Shown here: positions 24,802 through 33,314 of the stretch, piece after piece
Position numbering within the stretch: position 1 is the first letter of the stretch
How the letters are laid out: the number at the start of each line of letters is the position of its first letter
From: Phreatobacter sp.
Lineage (GTDB): Bacteria > Pseudomonadota > Alphaproteobacteria > Rhizobiales > Phreatobacteraceae
Direction of reading: 5' to 3'
DNA length: 48,475 nucleotides
Assembly (NCBI RefSeq): GCF_022843985.1
Contig: NZ_JALHMP010000031.1
Span: 1-48,475, forward strand
Notes under the pieces: generated by a model
The model's database searches: none
What the model saw: only the letters and a program-made list of their open reading frames with translations
Told to the model about the DNA's origin: nothing
Program-made: the position numbers and the translations under genes

Positions 24802-25581
24802 TCAGGATTCCTCGCCGGCGATGAGGAAGCCGTGCCGGCGGAAGATCTGCCGCGCCGCCGGCGTGCGAAGATAGGCGTGGAAGTCGCGGGCCACCGGCCC
24901 CGCCGTCTTCATCAGCGCCATGCGCTGGCGCAGCGGCAGATGCCAGTCTGCCGGCACGAGGGCGAAGCTGCCGAGCGCCCGGACCTGCGGCGCAAGCACC
25001 AGCGAATAGGCGACGAGGCCGCCCTGGGCCGCGCCGGTCGTGGCGAAGCGGAGGGTCTGGGCAATGTCCTCGCCGATGGCGAGCCGGCCCTGCAGCGGCT
25101 CCCACAGGCCCTGGCCCTTGAGAACCTGCTCGGCGGCGCGGCCATAGGGCGCATGCTCCGGGCTGGCGATGGCGAAGCGCGTGACGCGCCCGTCCCTGAG
25201 CCCGGCGCGCAGGTCCGCCAGGGCGCCGTCGGCCTTCAGCGGCGAGCCGTTCGGCACGAAGAGGGCGACGCGTCCTTCGGCATAGACCTCGCCCCTGTCG
25301 GCTGCGAGGCCCGCATCGGCGAGCTGGAAGATGAAGCCCTCATCGGCGGAGAGGAAGAGCTGGAACGGCGCGCCCTGGCGGATCTGTCGGGTGAAATTGC
25401 CGGAAGCGCCATAGACCACCGAGACCTCCTGGCCGGTGGCCTGGCGGAAGGCGACGACGAGCTCGTCCATCGCCGTCTTGACGCTGGCGGCGACGGCGAT
25501 CTGCGGCGCCTGGGCCAGGGCCGGCGCGACAAGGCCGGCGGCGAGGCCGGCGGCGAGCAGAAGACGGCGGACGACGGCCAT
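24802..25581 (-). CDS. modA: Molybdate-binding periplasmic protein
   Basis: 259 residues with a Sec signal peptide (hydrophobic run ending APALAQA near residue 24). Ligand-binding motifs of ModA: AVAASVKTAM (about 30-39), GASGNFTRQI, and GAPFQLFLSAD, where the family usually has GAPADVF. A strong GGAGG site precedes the ATG and overlaps a ModE-like palindrome. First gene of modABC, 55 nt after the ModE-like gene. Confidence 0.92.
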   Translation of the reverse strand: MAVVRRLLLAAGLAAGLVAPALAQAPQIAVAASVKTAMDELVVAFRQATGQEVSVVYGASGNFTRQIRQGAPFQLFLSADEGFIFQLADAGLAADRGEVYAEGRVALFVPNGSPLKADGALADLRAGLRDGRVTRFAIASPEHAPYGRAAEQVLKGQGLWEPLQGRLAIGEDIAQTLRFATTGAAQGGLVAYSLVLAPQVRALGSFALVPADWHLPLRQRMALMKTAGPVARDFHAYLRTPAARQIFRRHGFLIAGEES

Positions 25582-25588
25582 GGGGACC

Positions 25589-25622
25589 TCCAGCGATATT
25601 TCCGGTTGGCTATATCGCTGGA
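25589..25622. promoter_or_regulatory. ModE-like operator before modA
   Basis: Perfect 11-bp inverted arms (25589-25599 and 25612-25622) around a 12-nt spacer; the right arm reads ATATCGCTGGA. A CGATAT/ATATCG core inverted repeat resembles the known ModE box of proteobacteria. It sits directly on the modA ribosome-binding site, in the 55-nt gap downstream of the ModE-like gene, so binding should block modABC expression. Confidence 0.75.
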
Positions 25623-25636
25623 CGGGGCCCGGCCTG

Positions 25637-25993
25637 TCAATCGCCCGGCGGACGCAGAAGCCGCGACAGGGTGGCGATTTCGCCGGCGGAGGAGGTCCTG
25701 AGCTTCTCCTCCATGGCGCGGAAGGCGGAGAGGACCGTCAGGCCCGCCTCCGTCAGTTCCGCCCCGCCGCCGTCGCGGCCGCCCTTGGAAGAGGTCACGA
25801 GCGGTTCAGCGAACATGGCATTCATGGTCTCGACCAGCATCCAGGCGCGCTTGTAGCTCATGCCCATGCGCCGTCCCGCGGCGGCGATGGAGCCGGTGTC
25901 GCGAATGCCCTCCAGGAGGTCGGCCTTGCCCGGCCCGAGCCTTACGCCGGGGGCGAAGTCGACCCGCAGGGTGACGAGGGGGGCGGAGGCCAA
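25637..25993 (-). CDS. ModE-like winged-helix regulator, DNA-binding domain only
   Basis: 118 residues matching the N-terminal half of ModE: LGPGKADLLEGIRDTGSIAAAGRRMGMSYKRAWMLVETMN (two blocks, about 19-58) is the winged helix, followed by the GGRDGGGAELTEAG wing (about 71-84) and a dimerisation helix. The molybdate-binding tail of the 262-residue Escherichia coli protein is missing. Expected to repress modABC through the palindrome 15 nt beyond its own stop. How it would sense molybdate is open, since ModC also lacks a binding domain. Confidence 0.88.
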   Translation of the reverse strand: MASAPLVTLRVDFAPGVRLGPGKADLLEGIRDTGSIAAAGRRMGMSYKRAWMLVETMNAMFAEPLVTSSKGGRDGGGAELTEAGLTVLSAFRAMEEKLRTSSAGEIATLSRLLRPPGD

Positions 25994-26063
25994 GGCGATC
26001 GGTTCCTGGGAAGCGTCGCGCCGAGCCTAGCGGCGACGCGCCGCGCTGTCAGCCGGATAGGTC

Positions 26064-26107
26064 GGAGCCCGGCCTCCATGGGGGCGGACCCACGGATGCC
26101 GGGCTCC
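26064..26107 (-). other. Inverted repeat between the RND operon and the ModE-like gene
   Basis: 10-bp perfect arms (26064-26073, 26098-26107) with a 24-nt loop, 45 nt past the stop of the leftward RND gene. It could terminate that operon. No T-run is present, so the role is a guess. Confidence 0.25.
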
Positions 26108-26151
26108 CGTGCCCTCCCCCGGCGGTAAAGCACGGCAGGAGGACGCGTGGG

Positions 26152-29100
26152 CTATTCCGCGGCGACGCGGATCGGCCGGGGCGCCTCGCCGGGAGGCGAG
26201 GCATCGGCGGGGAGAAGAAGCGGCGGTGCGCCATGGCCACCATGGCCGGCAGCAGCCGTGTCGGGCTCGTCGACGGGGCCGACGAAGCGGCCGAAGGCCC
26301 AGCCGAAGAAGCGGCCGACATCATCCATCACCGTATAGAAGGACGGCACGAAGACGAGGCTCAGCACGGTGGAGACGAGCAGGCCACCGATCACCGCGAT
26401 GGCCATGGGCGCGCGGAACTCGCCGCCGTCTCCCGAGCCGAGTGCCGGCGGGATCATGCCCGCCCCCATGGCGAGGGTGGTCATGATGATCGGGCGGGCG
26501 CGCTTGCGGCCGGCATCGAGGATGGCCTCGCGGCGGGGCATGCCCTCCCGCGTCTTCTCCACCGCGAAGTCGACCAGCATGATGGCGTTCTTGGTGACGA
26601 TGCCCATCAGCATGAGGATGCCGATAACGACCGGCATGGAGATGGCATTGTTGGTGAGCAGCAAAGCGATGATCACGCCGCCGAGGGAGAGCGGCAGCGA
26701 CATCAGGATGGTCAGCGGCTGGAACACCGAGTGGAACAGCAGGACGAGCACGCCGAGGACCATCAGCAGGCCCGTGCCCATCGCCAGGGCGAAGCCCTGG
26801 AAGACCTCCTGCATGATCTCCGCGTCACCGCCGCGCTGGAACGACACGCCGGCCGGCAGGTTGCGCGCCGCGGGAAGGGAATAGACCTTCTCGAGCGCCG
26901 GACCGAGTTCCAGGCCGCGACCGAGATCGGTCCCGATGTTCACGCGGCGCACCCGGTTGTAGCGCTCGATCGACGAGAGCCCCTGGCCGAAGGTGATGTC
27001 GGCGACGGCGGTGAGCGGCACCTGCTGGCCTGCAGGCGTCGTCACGGTCAGGGCGGAGAGGATGTCGAGGCGGGCGCGGGCATCGGTGTCGAGCTGGACG
27101 CGGATTGGCACCAGCCGGTCGCCGGCATTGAACTTGGCGAGATTGGCGGCAACGTCACCGATGGTGGCGATGCGCACCGCCTCCGAGATCTGGTCGGTGG
27201 TGATGCCGTAGCGCGCGGCCTCGTCGGTCTTCGGCACGACCCTGATCTCGGGCCGGTCGAGGCCGGCCGTGGCGGCGACGTTGACGAAACCGGGGAGCTG
27301 GCGCATCTCGGCCTCGAGCGCGGCCACCGCCTTCGACAGGTTGGCGCCATCGTTGCCGCGCACGATGATGGAGAGCTCGCGCTCGCCGCGGTCGTTGACA
27401 TACCAGGCGCGGATGTCGGGGATCTCGGTGAAGAGCGGCGACGTCGCCTGCTGGATCTGCCGCTGCTTGCGCTCGCGCTTGGTCTTGTGGACGAGGCGGA
27501 CGATGACGGTGGCGCGGCGCACCTCCAGCGTGCCGACCGGGCTCGCGCCGCCGATGACGAGGACCGATTCCACCTCCGGCGTCTTCTCGCGGATCAGCTT
27601 GGCGAGCCTGTCGGAGCGCTCGCGGGTGTCATCGAGGGTCGAGCCCGGCGGCAGTTCCATGGAAATGACGAAGCGGGCCTCGTCGGGAAAGGGGATGAAG
27701 CCGGTGGGCAGGAACTTCACCGCCCAGATGGACAGGGCGAAGACGCCGATGCCGGCGAGGAGGGTGAGGTAGCGGAAGCGGATGGTGACGGACAGGAAGC
27801 GCAGATAGGCGCGCATGAAGATGCCGTCCTTGGGCTCCTGATGCGCGTGAGGCCGGAGGAAATAGGCCGCCAGCATGGGCGTGATGAGCCGCGCCACCAG
27901 CAGCGAGAAGAGCACGGCGATGGCCACCACCAGGCCGAACTGCTTGAAATACTGGCCGGCAATGCCGCCCATGAAGGAGACCGGCGCGAAGACGGCGACG
28001 ATGGTCAGCGAGATGGCGATGACGGCGAGACCGATCTCGTCCGCCGCCTCCATCGAGGCGCGGTAGGGCGATTTGCCCATCTTCATATGTCTGACGATGT
28101 TCTCGATCTCGACGATGGCATCGTCGACCAGGATGCCCGTCACCAGGATGATCGCCAGCAGCGAGACGAGATTCATCGAGAAACCGAGCATGTCGATCAC
28201 CCAGAAGGTCGGGATGATCGACAAGGGCAGCGCCACGGCGGAGATGAGGGTGGCGCGGAAATCGCGCAGGAACAGGAAGACGACGATGACGGTGAGACCT
28301 GCGCCTTCCAGCAGCATGGTCATGGCCGAGGTGTGGTTGCCGGCGGTGTAGTTGACCGAATTGTCGATCTCGTTGAAGGCGATGTCCGGGTGGGCGGCGC
28401 GCAATTCGTCGATCTTGGCGCGGGCGAGGGCGGCGACGCGCACGTCGGAGGCGCCCTTCGAGCGGAAGACCTGGAAGGCCACCGTCGGTGTCTCGCCGTT
28501 GAGGCGGGTGAAGCTGCGCGGCTCCTCGTAGAGATCGGTGACGGTGCCGAGGTCGGAGAGGACCACGGCACGCCCGCCGGGCAGCACGATGCGGGTGGCG
28601 GCGAGGTCCTCGACGCTCTCCGCGCCGGCGAGGGTGCGGATCGACTGCTGCTGACCACCGATTTCGCCCTGGCCGCCGGCAAGGTCGACATTGGTGGCGC
28701 GCAGCTGGCGGTTGACGTCGCCTGCCGTGATGCCGAGCGCCATCAGGCGGCTGGGGTCGAGGGCGACGCGGACCTCGCGCAGCACACCGCCGTTGCGGCT
28801 GATGCGGCCGATGCCGCGCAGGCCCTGGAGCTCGCGCTTGACGGTGTCGTCGACGAACCAGGACAGCTGTTCCAGCGTCTTGGCGGGAGCGGCGACGGCC
28901 ACCGTCATGATCGCCTGGTTCTCGATGTCGAGCCGCTCGATGATCGGCTCGTCGATGTTGCGCGGCAGGTCGGCGCGGATCTTGGCGACGGCGTCCTTGA
29001 CGTCGTTCAGCGCCCGGTCGGCATTCACCTCCAGGCGGAACTCCACCACCGTCGAGGACTGGCCATCGGTGAGGTTGGAGATGACGTTCTTGACGCCGGT

Positions 29101-29331
29101 GATGTTGGCGACGGCGTCCTCGACCCTTTTGGTGATCTGACTCTCAAGCTCGGCCGGCGCGGCGCCCGCCTGGGTCACCCGGATCTGAACCAGCGGCACG
29201 TCGATATTGGGGAACCGCGTGATCGGCAGGTTGTTGAAGCTCATCCATCCGAGGAAGCAGAGGACGATGAACAGCACGATCGAGGGGACCGGCTGGCGGA
29301 TGGAATAGGCGGAGACGTTGAACGAGGACAT
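26152..29331 (-). CDS. RND multidrug efflux permease (HAE1/AcrB-like)
   Basis: 1059-residue inner-membrane proton-driven exporter, trimeric in the family. Twelve membrane segments with two large periplasmic loops are expected. The proton-relay aspartates Asp403-Asp404 (GILVDDAIVEIEN) and the relay lysine in GIVTKNAIMLVDF are present, as is the ITRFPNIDVP porter start. A GAGGAGG site precedes the ATG, 12 nt after the adaptor gene. Substrates unknown. No outer-membrane channel gene is adjacent, so a TolC-type partner must be encoded elsewhere. Confidence 0.95.
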   Translation of the reverse strand: MSSFNVSAYSIRQPVPSIVLFIVLCFLGWMSFNNLPITRFPNIDVPLVQIRVTQAGAAPAELESQITKRVEDAVANITGVKNVISNLTDGQSSTVVEFRLEVNADRALNDVKDAVAKIRADLPRNIDEPIIERLDIENQAIMTVAVAAPAKTLEQLSWFVDDTVKRELQGLRGIGRISRNGGVLREVRVALDPSRLMALGITAGDVNRQLRATNVDLAGGQGEIGGQQQSIRTLAGAESVEDLAATRIVLPGGRAVVLSDLGTVTDLYEEPRSFTRLNGETPTVAFQVFRSKGASDVRVAALARAKIDELRAAHPDIAFNEIDNSVNYTAGNHTSAMTMLLEGAGLTVIVVFLFLRDFRATLISAVALPLSIIPTFWVIDMLGFSMNLVSLLAIILVTGILVDDAIVEIENIVRHMKMGKSPYRASMEAADEIGLAVIAISLTIVAVFAPVSFMGGIAGQYFKQFGLVVAIAVLFSLLVARLITPMLAAYFLRPHAHQEPKDGIFMRAYLRFLSVTIRFRYLTLLAGIGVFALSIWAVKFLPTGFIPFPDEARFVISMELPPGSTLDDTRERSDRLAKLIREKTPEVESVLVIGGASPVGTLEVRRATVIVRLVHKTKRERKQRQIQQATSPLFTEIPDIRAWYVNDRGERELSIIVRGNDGANLSKAVAALEAEMRQLPGFVNVAATAGLDRPEIRVVPKTDEAARYGITTDQISEAVRIATIGDVAANLAKFNAGDRLVPIRVQLDTDARARLDILSALTVTTPAGQQVPLTAVADITFGQGLSSIERYNRVRRVNIGTDLGRGLELGPALEKVYSLPAARNLPAGVSFQRGGDAEIMQEVFQGFALAMGTGLLMVLGVLVLLFHSVFQPLTILMSLPLSLGGVIIALLLTNNAISMPVVIGILMLMGIVTKNAIMLVDFAVEKTREGMPRREAILDAGRKRARPIIMTTLAMGAGMIPPALGSGDGGEFRAPMAIAVIGGLLVSTVLSLVFVPSFYTVMDDVGRFFGWAFGRFVGPVDEPDTAAAGHGGHGAPPLLLPADASPPGEAPRPIRVAAE

Positions 29332-29343
29332 GGCGCGGCCTCC

Positions 29344-30492
29344 TCAGCGCGGGACGGCCGCGACGGGCGTCACCCGGTCGCCGTTGCGAACGAAACTGCC
29401 GGAGACCGAGACGACCTCTTCGCCCTCGGCGATGCCCTCGCGGATCTCGACCCTGCCGGCGGCGCGCAGGCCGACGACGACGGTGCGGGTCTGCACGATG
29501 CCGTCCTTGATCACCTGGACGGCCGTGGTCGGGCCGAACATCACGGCCGAGAGCGGCACGGTCAGGCCGGTGGAACGCGCCACCTCGACGGTGGCGCGGC
29601 CGAAGGCGCCGAGCGGCGGGCGCTCGTCGTCGGTCAGGGTGACCCGGACGCGGCCGAGCCGGTTGGTGCGGTTCACCTCGGGCGCCACCAGGCGGACCTT
29701 GCCTGCGAGCGGGCGCGTGTAGCCGGCCGCCTCGATGGTCGCCGGCTGGCCGGGCCGGATGCGGGCGAGCGTCGTCTCCGGCACGTCGGCCTCGAGCTCG
29801 ACCTCCGACTCCGCGATGATGCGGAACAGCGGGTCGCCCGCCGCCGCCGCCAGGGCGCCGAGGCGGGCGGTGCGGCGCGAGATGGTGCCGCCGATCCTGG
29901 CCCTGATCTCGGTGCGGGACATGCGCAGCTCGATGTCGCGGCGCTGGGCGCGGGCCAGCACCAGGTCGGCCTCGGCGAGGGCGAGGGCGTTGGTGACCGA
30001 ATCCAGCCGGGCGGCGGTTGTGCGCGCGGCGCTGGTGCGCTGGTCGAGCGCGTCGGCCGTCGCCGCGCCGCTGCGCTGCAATTGCTGGGTGCGCTCCAGC
30101 TGCTGCTGGGCGAGGGTGCGGGCCGAGGTGGCCTCGACGATGGCGGCACGGGCCTGGGCGATGGCGGCATCGGCGCGGGCGAGCTGGGCGCTGTTCTGGG
30201 CGAGCTGGACGTCCAGCATCTCGCGGTTGAGGCGGGCGAGCACCTGGCCGGCGGTGACCTTGTCGCCCTCCTCGGCGAGGATCTCGGTGATCGTCAGGCC
30301 GTCGACCTCGGGCGAGACCATGACCTCGTCGCGGGCAACGAAGGAACCGGTGAGGATGACGGTCTCGCGCAGCTCGGAGCGGGCAGCCGGGGTCACCGTG
30401 ACCGCGGGCGCAGCGCCCTGGCCAGCCGCAGCGCCGCCGAGGGCGGCGGTCGCGACGGCGGCGAGAAGGAGGGTGCGGGCGAGCATGATCAT
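29344..30492 (-). CDS. RND efflux periplasmic adaptor (membrane fusion protein)
   Basis: 382 residues linking the RND pump to an outer-membrane channel. N-terminal signal peptide (LARTLLLAAVATAALGGAAA), no clear lipobox cysteine; then lipoyl and barrel parts around a long alpha hairpin (about 95-185; many Ala/Gln/Arg heptads such as LAQQQLERTQQLQRSG), and the C-terminal membrane-proximal domain with EGEEVVSVSGSFVRNG. Its ATG overlaps the TetR stop by 4 nt, so regulator, adaptor and pump share a transcript. Confidence 0.93.
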   Translation of the reverse strand: MIMLARTLLLAAVATAALGGAAAGQGAAPAVTVTPAARSELRETVILTGSFVARDEVMVSPEVDGLTITEILAEEGDKVTAGQVLARLNREMLDVQLAQNSAQLARADAAIAQARAAIVEATSARTLAQQQLERTQQLQRSGAATADALDQRTSAARTTAARLDSVTNALALAEADLVLARAQRRDIELRMSRTEIRARIGGTISRRTARLGALAAAAGDPLFRIIAESEVELEADVPETTLARIRPGQPATIEAAGYTRPLAGKVRLVAPEVNRTNRLGRVRVTLTDDERPPLGAFGRATVEVARSTGLTVPLSAVMFGPTTAVQVIKDGIVQTRTVVVGLRAAGRVEIREGIAEGEEVVSVSGSFVRNGDRVTPVAAVPR

Positions 30493-31115
30493 GGTGTTGT
30501 CAGCCTAGCTGAGGCCGGCGTGGCGGGTGGCAGCAACATGGACCGCAGGATGGAGAACATCAGGGCCACATGCGGCTTCGGATCGAAATTCACATCGCGG
30601 GCGCGCCGCAGCATGAGGCCGTCGGCATAGGTGATGAGGAACTGCACGGCGGGGTCGAGATCGGCGTCCGGAGCGGTCTGACCACGATCCCGCGCCATTT
30701 CCAGCGCAAAGCGGATCTTGGTCTCGATGAACTGGTCGATCTTCTTACGCAGGGCGCCGATCTGCGGATTACGCGCGACCTCCGACATGATCTCGACCCA
30801 GAGCTGGCAGCTCTCGCGCGGCTCCTCGATCATGTGGAAGCGGGCGAGCGCCTCGAAGGCCTCCCAGATGTCCGGCGCCCTGGCGAGGGCGGAAAACCCG
30901 GCGCCGAGTTCGGCGAAGTCGCGCTCGCACAGGCCCTCGATCATCGCCTCCTTGGAGGGAAAGTAGCGATAGAGGTTGCCGGGGCTCATGCCCGCCTCGC
31001 CGCAGATGTCGCTCATCGAGGCGCCATGGAAGCCGGAGCGCACGAAGCAGCGCTCGGCGGCATCGAGGATGGCCGCCTTCCGGTCTATGCGCTGGGCACT
31101 GTCGATGCGCGGCAT
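30489..31115 (-). CDS. TetR-family repressor of the RND operon
   Basis: 208 residues. HTH at about 14-58 (KAAILDAAERCFVRSGFHGA, then MSDICGEAGMSPGNLYRYFP), with a helical ligand domain after. The ATG at 31115 starts the family sequence; the longer reading would run through the operator. First gene of the efflux operon and coupled to the adaptor, so ligand release would raise pump and repressor together. The candidate operator lies about 70 nt upstream. Confidence 0.92.
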   Translation of the reverse strand: MPRIDSAQRIDRKAAILDAAERCFVRSGFHGASMSDICGEAGMSPGNLYRYFPSKEAMIEGLCERDFAELGAGFSALARAPDIWEAFEALARFHMIEEPRESCQLWVEIMSEVARNPQIGALRKKIDQFIETKIRFALEMARDRGQTAPDADLDPAVQFLITYADGLMLRRARDVNFDPKPHVALMFSILRSMLLPPATPASARLTTP

Positions 31116-31183
31116 GGCGATGGGGGATCCTCGCGGGTAGAGCCTGATTAGGGCAGGGCGGCAAGGGGCGCAACAAAAAAGAG

Positions 31184-31197
31184 AATGAACATTCATT
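31184..31197. promoter_or_regulatory. TetR operator candidate AATGAA-CA-TTCATT
   Basis: Perfect 6-2-6 palindrome within an A/T-rich island of an otherwise GC-rich gap, upstream of the efflux regulator. ATGAA/TTCAT palindromes of this form are typical of AcrR/BepR-type repressor sites. Confidence 0.6.
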
Positions 31198-31406
31198 TTT
31201 ATGAGACATCCGATGACGCATGCCCGATGGCCTCCCGCCCGGCCGCGGGCGCGCCGGACAGCCGTTCGGCTGGCGTTCATCGGCCGGACACAGAGGCAGC
31301 GAAAAGCCGTCTTGCATGCGCCATCAACCGATGGTGACCTCGCCCGGTCGGCACGGGAGACGCAGTCTGGCGCCAGCCCGAACCCGACCCACGGAAGGAC
31401 ACGCCC

Positions 31407-31733
31407 ATGCTCAAGACCCTGTTGCTCGCCGCCTCCCTCGCGCTCGCCGGGACCGCCGCCATGGCGCAGACCGCGACCCAGCCTGCGACCCGTCCCACCG
31501 CAACGGCGACCACGCCGGCACCCGCCGGGACGACGCCGGCGGCGGCGCTCATCGACATCAATTCGGCGACCGAGGCCGAGCTGCGGGTGCTGCCGGGCAT
31601 CGGCGAGGCGCGGGCCAAGGCGATCATCGCCGGCCGGCCCTATCGCGGCAAGGACGAGCTGGTGCGCAAGAACATCATCCCGCAGGGGGTCTATGACGGC
31701 ATCCAGGCGCGGATCATCGCCCGCCAGCGCTGA
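31407..31733 (+). CDS. Secreted ComEA-like helix-hairpin-helix protein
   Basis: 108 residues: signal peptide (MLKTLLLAASLALAGTAAMA, cleavage near residue 20), a Thr/Pro/Ala-rich linker (about 21-46), and a helix-hairpin-helix pair (IDINSATEAELRVLPGIGEA, then RAKAIIAGRPYRGKDELV) of the ComEA DNA-binding type. ComEA binds incoming DNA in competence; short periplasmic HhH proteins like this are common in alphaproteobacteria and their role is not proven. It stands alone. Confidence 0.88.
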   Translation: MLKTLLLAASLALAGTAAMAQTATQPATRPTATATTPAPAGTTPAAALIDINSATEAELRVLPGIGEARAKAIIAGRPYRGKDELVRKNIIPQGVYDGIQARIIARQR

Positions 31734-32034
31734 ACCGCAGGCTCGTCACCGTCCGCGCCGGGAGGCGCGGGCGGTGCGGTCGTCGTCAGGTGTTCGCCTG
31801 CACGACCCAAGTGCGTCCTTCGAGGCTCGCCTCCTGACGATGCTGACGCATCGCCGGGGCTCGCACCTCAGGATGAGGAGGGTGGGTGTCCTGCATTCCG
31901 GCCGGCAAATGTGAGCAGCGCAGGTTCGTCCGGCGTTGTGCCGGTTACCACCCCCCTCATCCTTGAGGTGCGAGCGAAGCGAGCCTCGAAGGACGCACTT
32001 GATCCGTGCAGCGCGGCTCCTCGCGATGGCACCC
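31734..32034. repeat. Convergent gap holding two inverted copies of a second repeat
   Basis: The 301-nt gap holds no gene. A repeat begins AAGTGCGTCCTTCGAGGC at 31809 and runs to about 31887; an inverted copy lies at 31950-32001. The inverted copy has its GCTCGC arms nearly adjacent, whereas the first has about 28 extra bases in that loop. A fragment of the same family occurs at 40731-40753 and a diverged one at 48397-48417. The pair can form a long stem and probably ends transcription on both strands. Confidence 0.8.
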
Positions 32035-33198
32035 TCAGGCGGAACACTCGCGAATCAGCCCGGCGAGGAAGGCATCGCACCGGGCGAGTTCCGACACCTC
32101 GACCCATTCGTCGGGCTGGTGCGCCTGGGCGATGTCGCCCGGGCCGCAGATGACCGTGGAGATGCCGGCCGCCTGGAACAGGCCGGCCTCGGCGCCATAG
32201 GGCACGACCTGGATGCCATTGTCGCCGGTGAGCCGGCGGGCAAGGCGCTCGGCCTCGCCGTCTTCTTCACGCACCAGCGGCTCACCGCCGACCCGCCAGG
32301 TGAGGTTGACGCCCGAATCGGGATGCACGGCCTTCATCGCCGGCTCGATCTCGCGGCGGACGAAATCCTCGTATTCGCGCACATAGCGCATGCCGTCATC
32401 GCCGGGCACCACGCGGATGCCGGTGACGAAGTGGCAGTCGAGGGCGGTGATGTTGTGGGCGGTGCCGCCGGAGAGCGTGCCGACATGGATCATGGTCCAG
32501 CCGGGATCGAAATAGGGCGCGCCGCCATGCGCCTCCGCCTCGGCCTTGTTCTTCAGGTCGCGCTCCTCGAGCCAGGTCACCAGCCGCGCGGCGACGAAGA
32601 TGGCGGAGACGCCGGCATAGCGGTTGGAGGAATGGACCTCGTGGCCGCGCACATGGGTGTCGATGCGCAGATAACCCTTGTGGCCGGTGACCACCTTCAT
32701 GCGGCTCGGCTCGCCGACGATGCAGACGGAGGGCCGCGTCCAGTCCTTGCCGAGGCGGGCAATGAGGGCGCGGGCGCCGTCCATGCGGATTTCCTCATCC
32801 GCCGTCAGGCAGATGTGGATGGGGCGCTTCAGGTCGGCGGCAACCATGGCCGGCACGGCGGCGAGCACGCAGGCGTCGAAGCCCTTCATGTCGCAGGCGC
32901 CGCGACCATAGAGCCGGTCACCCTTCGCCGTCAGGGTGAAGGGATCGGTGGTCCAGGGCTGACCCTCGACCGGCACGACGTCGAGATGGCCGGAGAGCAC
33001 GATGCCACCGTCGACCTGCGGGCCGATCGTCGCCCAGATATTGGCATTGCGGCCATCGGGCATCGGCACGATCTCGCAGCCGACCCCATGGGCGGCGAGA
33101 TAGTCGCGGATGAAATCGACGAGGTCGAGATTGCTGGCGTCGGAGACCGAGGGGAAGCCGACGAGGCGCTCGAGCAAGGCGGTGCTGGTGAGTGTCAT
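32035..33198 (-). CDS. argE: ArgE-like acetylornithine deacetylase (M20A)
   Basis: Zinc-dependent hydrolase of 387 residues; ArgE removes acetate from N-acetylornithine in arginine synthesis. Motifs: VLSGHLDVVPVEG (metal His/Asp), GRGACDMKGFDA, LTADEEIRMDGA with the catalytic glutamate, VGEPSRMK and GHEVHSS in the dimer domain. The start at 33198 has AGGGA close by; a start 36 nt upstream is possible. It diverges from five M20D amidohydrolases of the same clan, so a role in deacylating other N-acyl amino acids is an alternative. Confidence 0.87.
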   Translation of the reverse strand: MTLTSTALLERLVGFPSVSDASNLDLVDFIRDYLAAHGVGCEIVPMPDGRNANIWATIGPQVDGGIVLSGHLDVVPVEGQPWTTDPFTLTAKGDRLYGRGACDMKGFDACVLAAVPAMVAADLKRPIHICLTADEEIRMDGARALIARLGKDWTRPSVCIVGEPSRMKVVTGHKGYLRIDTHVRGHEVHSSNRYAGVSAIFVAARLVTWLEERDLKNKAEAEAHGGAPYFDPGWTMIHVGTLSGGTAHNITALDCHFVTGIRVVPGDDGMRYVREYEDFVRREIEPAMKAVHPDSGVNLTWRVGGEPLVREEDGEAERLARRLTGDNGIQVVPYGAEAGLFQAAGISTVICGPGDIAQAHQPDEWVEVSELARCDAFLAGLIRECSA

Positions 33199-33314
33199 GT
33201 CCCTGAGGGAGCCGATGGCAGCCATGCACGTCAAGGGGAGGCCATCGCATGGCAGCCTGTTGACCGGCCCGCCCCGCTCCGGTTCTGTTGGCCTTTCTCC
33301 CTCGGGACATGTCC

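Noticed and set aside
26233-30630. A 1465-codon open frame antisense to the RND pump and adaptor genes
   Set aside because: It mirrors codon bias of GC-rich genes on the other strand. The reading is low-complexity (His/Gly/Asp/Glu-rich), has no recognisable domain and covers three convincing genes.
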